12,500 nt of DNA. It comes from Monoplex corrugatus (lineage: Eukaryota; Mollusca; Gastropoda; Littorinimorpha; Ranellidae). The position numbers and the translations under genes are program-made. The notes under the pieces are model-generated. The model was not told the DNA's origin, ran no database searches, and saw only the letters and a list, made by a program, of their open reading frames with translations. This document shows, piece after piece, positions 10,010 to 12,500 of this stretch (positions are counted from its first letter, which is position 1; each line of letters starts with the position of its first letter). The stretch covers positions 31,276,196 through 31,288,695 of the forward strand of contig CM060307.1 of assembly GCA_030674185.1 (NCBI GenBank), written 5' to 3'.

Positions 10010-10186
10010 AACATCCAAACCCATAATCATATCAAAATGTTCTTTCGTCTGTTTCCCACCTACCGAACGATTTTCGGTTGATTTTCTTTTGCAGATAATA
10101 GAATTACAGCAGCCACAAATTACTTTGTCCTATTTGAATGTATCCACAGGAAAGACGTTCTTCGGGAGAAGGGTTAGTTGTTGAGC

Positions 10187-10685
10187 TAGAGAGAGAGAGT
10201 GATAGAGATAAGAGAGAAGACAGACAGCAAGACAAGAGACAGTAGACAGATGACAGACAAGACAGAGAGACAGACAGTGAGAGAGGAGAGAAAAGAGTGA
10301 GGAGAAAGAGAGAGAGAGAGAGACAGAAGAAGAGAGAGACAGAGACAGAGACAAAGAGACAGACAGAGAGACAGAGACAAGAGGAGACAGAGAGACAGAG
10401 AGAGAAAACAGAGAGAGAGAAAAAGAGAGAGAGAGAGACAAAGAGAGAGGAAAGACAAGAGAGGGACAGACAGAGAGAGAGAGACAGAGAGACAGAGAGA
10501 CAGAGAGAGACAGAGAAAAGAACAAACAGACAGACAAAGACAGAGACAGACAGAGATAGAGACAGACAGACAGAAACAGAGATAGAGAGACAGACGGACA
10601 GGCAGGCAGGCAGGCAGGCAGCAGACAGCCAGGCAGTCAGACAAACAGACAGACAAACTGACTGACAGAAAGGGACAGAGAAAGA
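10187..10685 (+). repeat. Long (GA)n / (GACA)n / (GGCA)n purine-rich microsatellite
   Basis: About 500 bp dominated by GAGA and GACA on the plus strand, with GGCA repeats at about 10601-10621. The many Arg/Glu and Ser/Leu/Cys ORFs across it, on both strands, are low-complexity artefacts. The SINE begins about 75 bases beyond it. Confidence 0.96.
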
Positions 10686-10758
10686 AGCTGACAGAATACT
10701 TAATTGACCCGAACTACACTCAGCCAACAGACTTTTTCTGTGTACAATCTAAGAACAA

Positions 10759-11093
10759 CGGGCGTGAAGTCAAGTAGATAAAAACGACGAACTTCTAACC
10801 CGAAGGTATGGGTTCAATCCCGCTTGGATACCTCCATTCTGGTGGATAAAGGGTGGACAATTTTCCGATCTCTCAGTCAACATTCGTGCAGACCTGCTAA
10901 AAAGCCTGAATCACTTTCGTGTGTATATGCACAGATAACAATAAACATGCACATTAAAGATCCCTGAAGTTATATCACCGTCCGGTGACCTCTGAAAACG
11001 TGAAAACACCCATATGCACGTCCGCAGAAGACGGAGTATGGAGACTGTGCAGCAAGCTACCGTCTGCGCAGCATGGAAGGAAAAAGTATATAT
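10759..11093 (+). mobile_element. tRNA-derived SINE, probably 3'-truncated
   Basis: The head (about 10759-10832) contains ACTTCTAACCCGAAGG, in the place of an anticodon arm, and a near-perfect RNA polymerase III B box, GGTTCAATCC, at 10811-10820. The A box around 10764-10776 is degenerate. The body includes GGACAATTTTCCGATCTC, GTGCAGACCTGCTA and CACATTAAAGATCC. This strongly recalls a SINE body common in gastropod genomes; that match is from memory and was not searched. The usual end is not evident, and A-rich sequence follows from about 11094. Its autonomous partner cannot be assigned. Confidence 0.72.
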
Positions 11094-11120
11094 CAACAAA
11101 ATAAAATCAAAATGATGAAA

Positions 11121-11222
11121 AACAACAAATCTGATTTTTTTTTCTTCTTATGTTTAGTACATTTTTCATGCAAACAACAAATATGATGATTCTCTTTCTT
11201 CTGTTTAGACCATTTTTTTTTA
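11121..11222. repeat. Diverged 52-bp direct duplication
   Basis: AACAACAAAT occurs at 11121 and 11173, each followed by TGAT, a T/C run and TGTTTAG then CATTTTT. A third AACAACAAAT-TGATG occurs at 11443. It may be slippage in A/T-rich DNA. Confidence 0.6.
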
Positions 11223-11623
11223 TCCAGCTTTGCACTGTAAGGTCCTTAAATACGTAAGGTTAAAGTTGTAGCAAGGTGAAACCAGTTCATTACACTCAGT
11301 CACTGAGACAGTATATCACTTTTTATACTTCATTTTTATGAGTGAAAATACCAAACAAAAATAAGCATGAAGTATTTCTTGGGCGACAAAGGTTTTGTTT
11401 TTCTCACATACGACCATGACCTTTTCTCCATCACATCTTAAAACAACAAATGTGATGGGTTCCCCCCCCCCCCCCCCAACCTTACAAGTCATGTTTTAAT
11501 AAAAACAACAATAATTCATTTTCTTTTTATTATCTGCCCTTTCCTCACATCATACCTCCCATTCTTTTTCTTCCTTACTTCTTAGCGACCAAAATCTATC
11601 AACTTTCGATGACAGGTTTTGAA
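11223..11623. other. AT-rich stretch with a C16 run, no gene recognised
   Basis: Mostly AT-rich sequence with T-runs. A homopolymer of 16 C occupies 11462-11477. No credible ORF, RNA gene or known repeat was recognised. Confidence 0.6.
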
Positions 11624-11728
11624 CCAACCAACCAACCAACCAACCAACCAACCAACCAACCAACCAACAACTAACCAACCAACCAACCAACCAACCAACC
11701 AACCAACCAACCAAACAAACAAACAAAA
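11624..11728 (+). repeat. (CCAA)n then (CAAA)n microsatellite
   Basis: CCAA tetranucleotides run to about 11714 with one break (CAACTAACC near 11667), then CAAA units to about 11728. The Gly-Trp-Leu-Val ORFs on the minus strand are its translation. Confidence 0.97.
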
Positions 11729-11770
11729 ACACAAGAACCAGAAAAAAAACACGAAAGAAGAATAAGAACG

Positions 11771-11835
11771 TGTATTTAATACAAGACAAGACAGGCGTAA
11801 ATTTTCGGCCAACTGGCCTTTGTCAAGCGTATGAT
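11771..11835 (-). other. Hairpin resembling a degraded hammerhead or Penelope-type terminus
   Basis: Read on the minus strand, TTGACAA (11826-11820) is followed by GGCC-AGTT-GGCC (11818-11807), GAAA (11806-11803) and a possible arm ATTTA with TAAAT near 11773-11777. Hammerhead ribozymes have CTGANGA, stem II, GAAA and stem III, and Penelope-like retroelements carry them. Here two core bases differ (C to T and G to A), including the G needed for catalysis. A convincing stem I is also missing, so it should not cleave. It may be only a hairpin from another repeat. Confidence 0.25.
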
Positions 11836-12487
11836 CACAAACAAACAAACACCAGATACAAAAATTACGAGAAAAAAGAACTTCCCTGCCGCTGTGTCCA
11901 GTGTGAGAAAAGGAATAAACTGACTAAAAAGACAGTAAGGGTGTCCAGTAACAAACGTGCATGTTTCAGCTTGGTACAACTTTAATCTTACGCATTTAAT
12001 GACCTTCAAGAATGATCTGTCTTAGTTAGTGGTTGAGATCTGAATTTCTCTCGGGGCTAGCATTATGACGGTTGTGCCTGTCTGCTGTTCCTGTTCTGTC
12101 GAGTTTAAAGTCCTACCACTCTCAGAGTAATGTAAACATGTAGTATGCATGATAGCCATTTATTAGTAGTTGCATGTATACGCTCAGCGCTATTTGTTTA
12201 TCAATCTTTTTATTATTAATATAGAGACTAGCTATAAATATCGCAGAAAGAAAGCCTTTAAATTATTAGTTGCATTGTGAGATACCGATGCTTCGTCGGT
12301 TCTCTTGGATGTATGCTCCAACTATGTGTTGTGTCTATATCCTCTCAAGGCTGCTTTATCTTCTCCAACCTTGAACAGGATCAGTATCAGGTACTCGATC
12401 ACGCTCGGTAGACTGAAACCGCACGAAAAACAGTTCGTCGAGTCAAGCCCAGAACCCTTGCATTCGGACAGAAAAAAAAAAAGATAG
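11836..12487. other. Unassigned stretch
   Basis: Mixed sequence without a recognisable gene or repeat. TATAAATA at 12233-12240 and CCGA-TGCTTCG-TCGG near 12285-12299 are isolated motifs. A 60-codon frame at 12305 opens with TTG, not ATG, and shows no family resemblance. If 11771-11835 is the end of a Penelope-like element, its body would lie here on the minus strand, but I see no RT or GIY-YIG motif. Confidence 0.45.
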
Positions 12488-12500
12488 TGTGTGTGTGTGG
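12488..12500 (+). repeat. (TG)n at window edge
   Basis: GTGTGTGTGTGG begins a tract cut by the window end. It is the only dinucleotide tract here with TG, not CA, on the plus strand. Confidence 0.7.

Noticed and set aside
9809..10081. 90-codon plus-strand ORF
   Set aside because: Most of it is the 61-bp tandem duplication read through, and it has no domain or coding character.
10080..10094. TTTTCTTTTGCAG as a splice acceptor
   Set aside because: It is a good-looking motif, but no coding exon follows and T-rich tracts are common here.
10104..10727. Long Ser/Leu/Cys-rich minus-strand ORFs and a plus-strand Arg/Glu ORF
   Set aside because: They are low-complexity translation of the (GA/GACA)n tract, with several overlapping frames open at once.
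10759..10832. Functional tRNA gene
   Set aside because: It has a B box but a poor A box and no closed cloverleaf, and it is joined to a SINE body.
11550..11848. Gly-Trp-Leu-Val repeat ORFs on the minus strand
   Set aside because: They are translation of the (CCAA)n microsatellite.
12305..12487. 60-codon plus-strand ORF near the right edge
   Set aside because: It opens with TTG, ends in an A-run and resembles no family.

Overview
The window looks like repeat-rich, non-genic DNA from an animal nuclear genome, most likely a mollusc and probably a gastropod. The reasons are long (CA)n, (CT)n, (GACA)n and (CCAA)n microsatellites, two decayed non-LTR retrotransposons of an I/Jockey-like type with an RNase H domain and a C-terminal Cys/His knuckle, and a tRNA-derived SINE whose body resembles a gastropod SINE family as I remember it. 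The phylum is an inference. I see no bacterial genes, no cellular gene with convincing exons, no rRNA or tRNA gene, and no CRISPR array.

Layout. 1-246: short unique flank and a (CA)n tract. 247-2869: LINE copy A, 5'-truncated, reverse transcriptase plus RNase H, broken by one in-frame TGA. 2870-3216: compound (CA)n/(CT)n. 3217-8242: a tandemly duplicated block made of unique segment U, (CA)n, segment V and (CT)n. In the first block a second LINE (copy B, about 3912-6841) sits at the U-side (CA)n/V boundary; the second block has no insertion there. 8311-8499: a minisatellite of four 47-48 bp units. 8815-9047: three 81-82 bp units. 9048-9885: no recognisable gene, but a TATA-like box and a very short ORF. 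9886-10009: a 61 bp duplication. 10187-10685: (GA/GACA)n. 10759-11093: a SINE. 11462-11477: a C16 run. 11624-11728: (CCAA)n/(CAAA)n. 11771-11835: a minus-strand hairpin resembling a degraded hammerhead or Penelope-type terminus. 11836-12500: nothing recognised apart from a terminal (TG)n.

The two LINEs belong to one family but different subfamilies (about two thirds identical over 160 RT residues by hand alignment). Both have lost the endonuclease region by 5' truncation, both end in a similar short hairpin followed by GACGTTAAA and ACGAACGA, and both lie in (CA)n DNA. The strongest lead is that this family may insert preferentially into (AC)n microsatellites. The empty paralogous site at 7858-8041 allows a direct comparison. 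I found no wholly new system and do not claim one.
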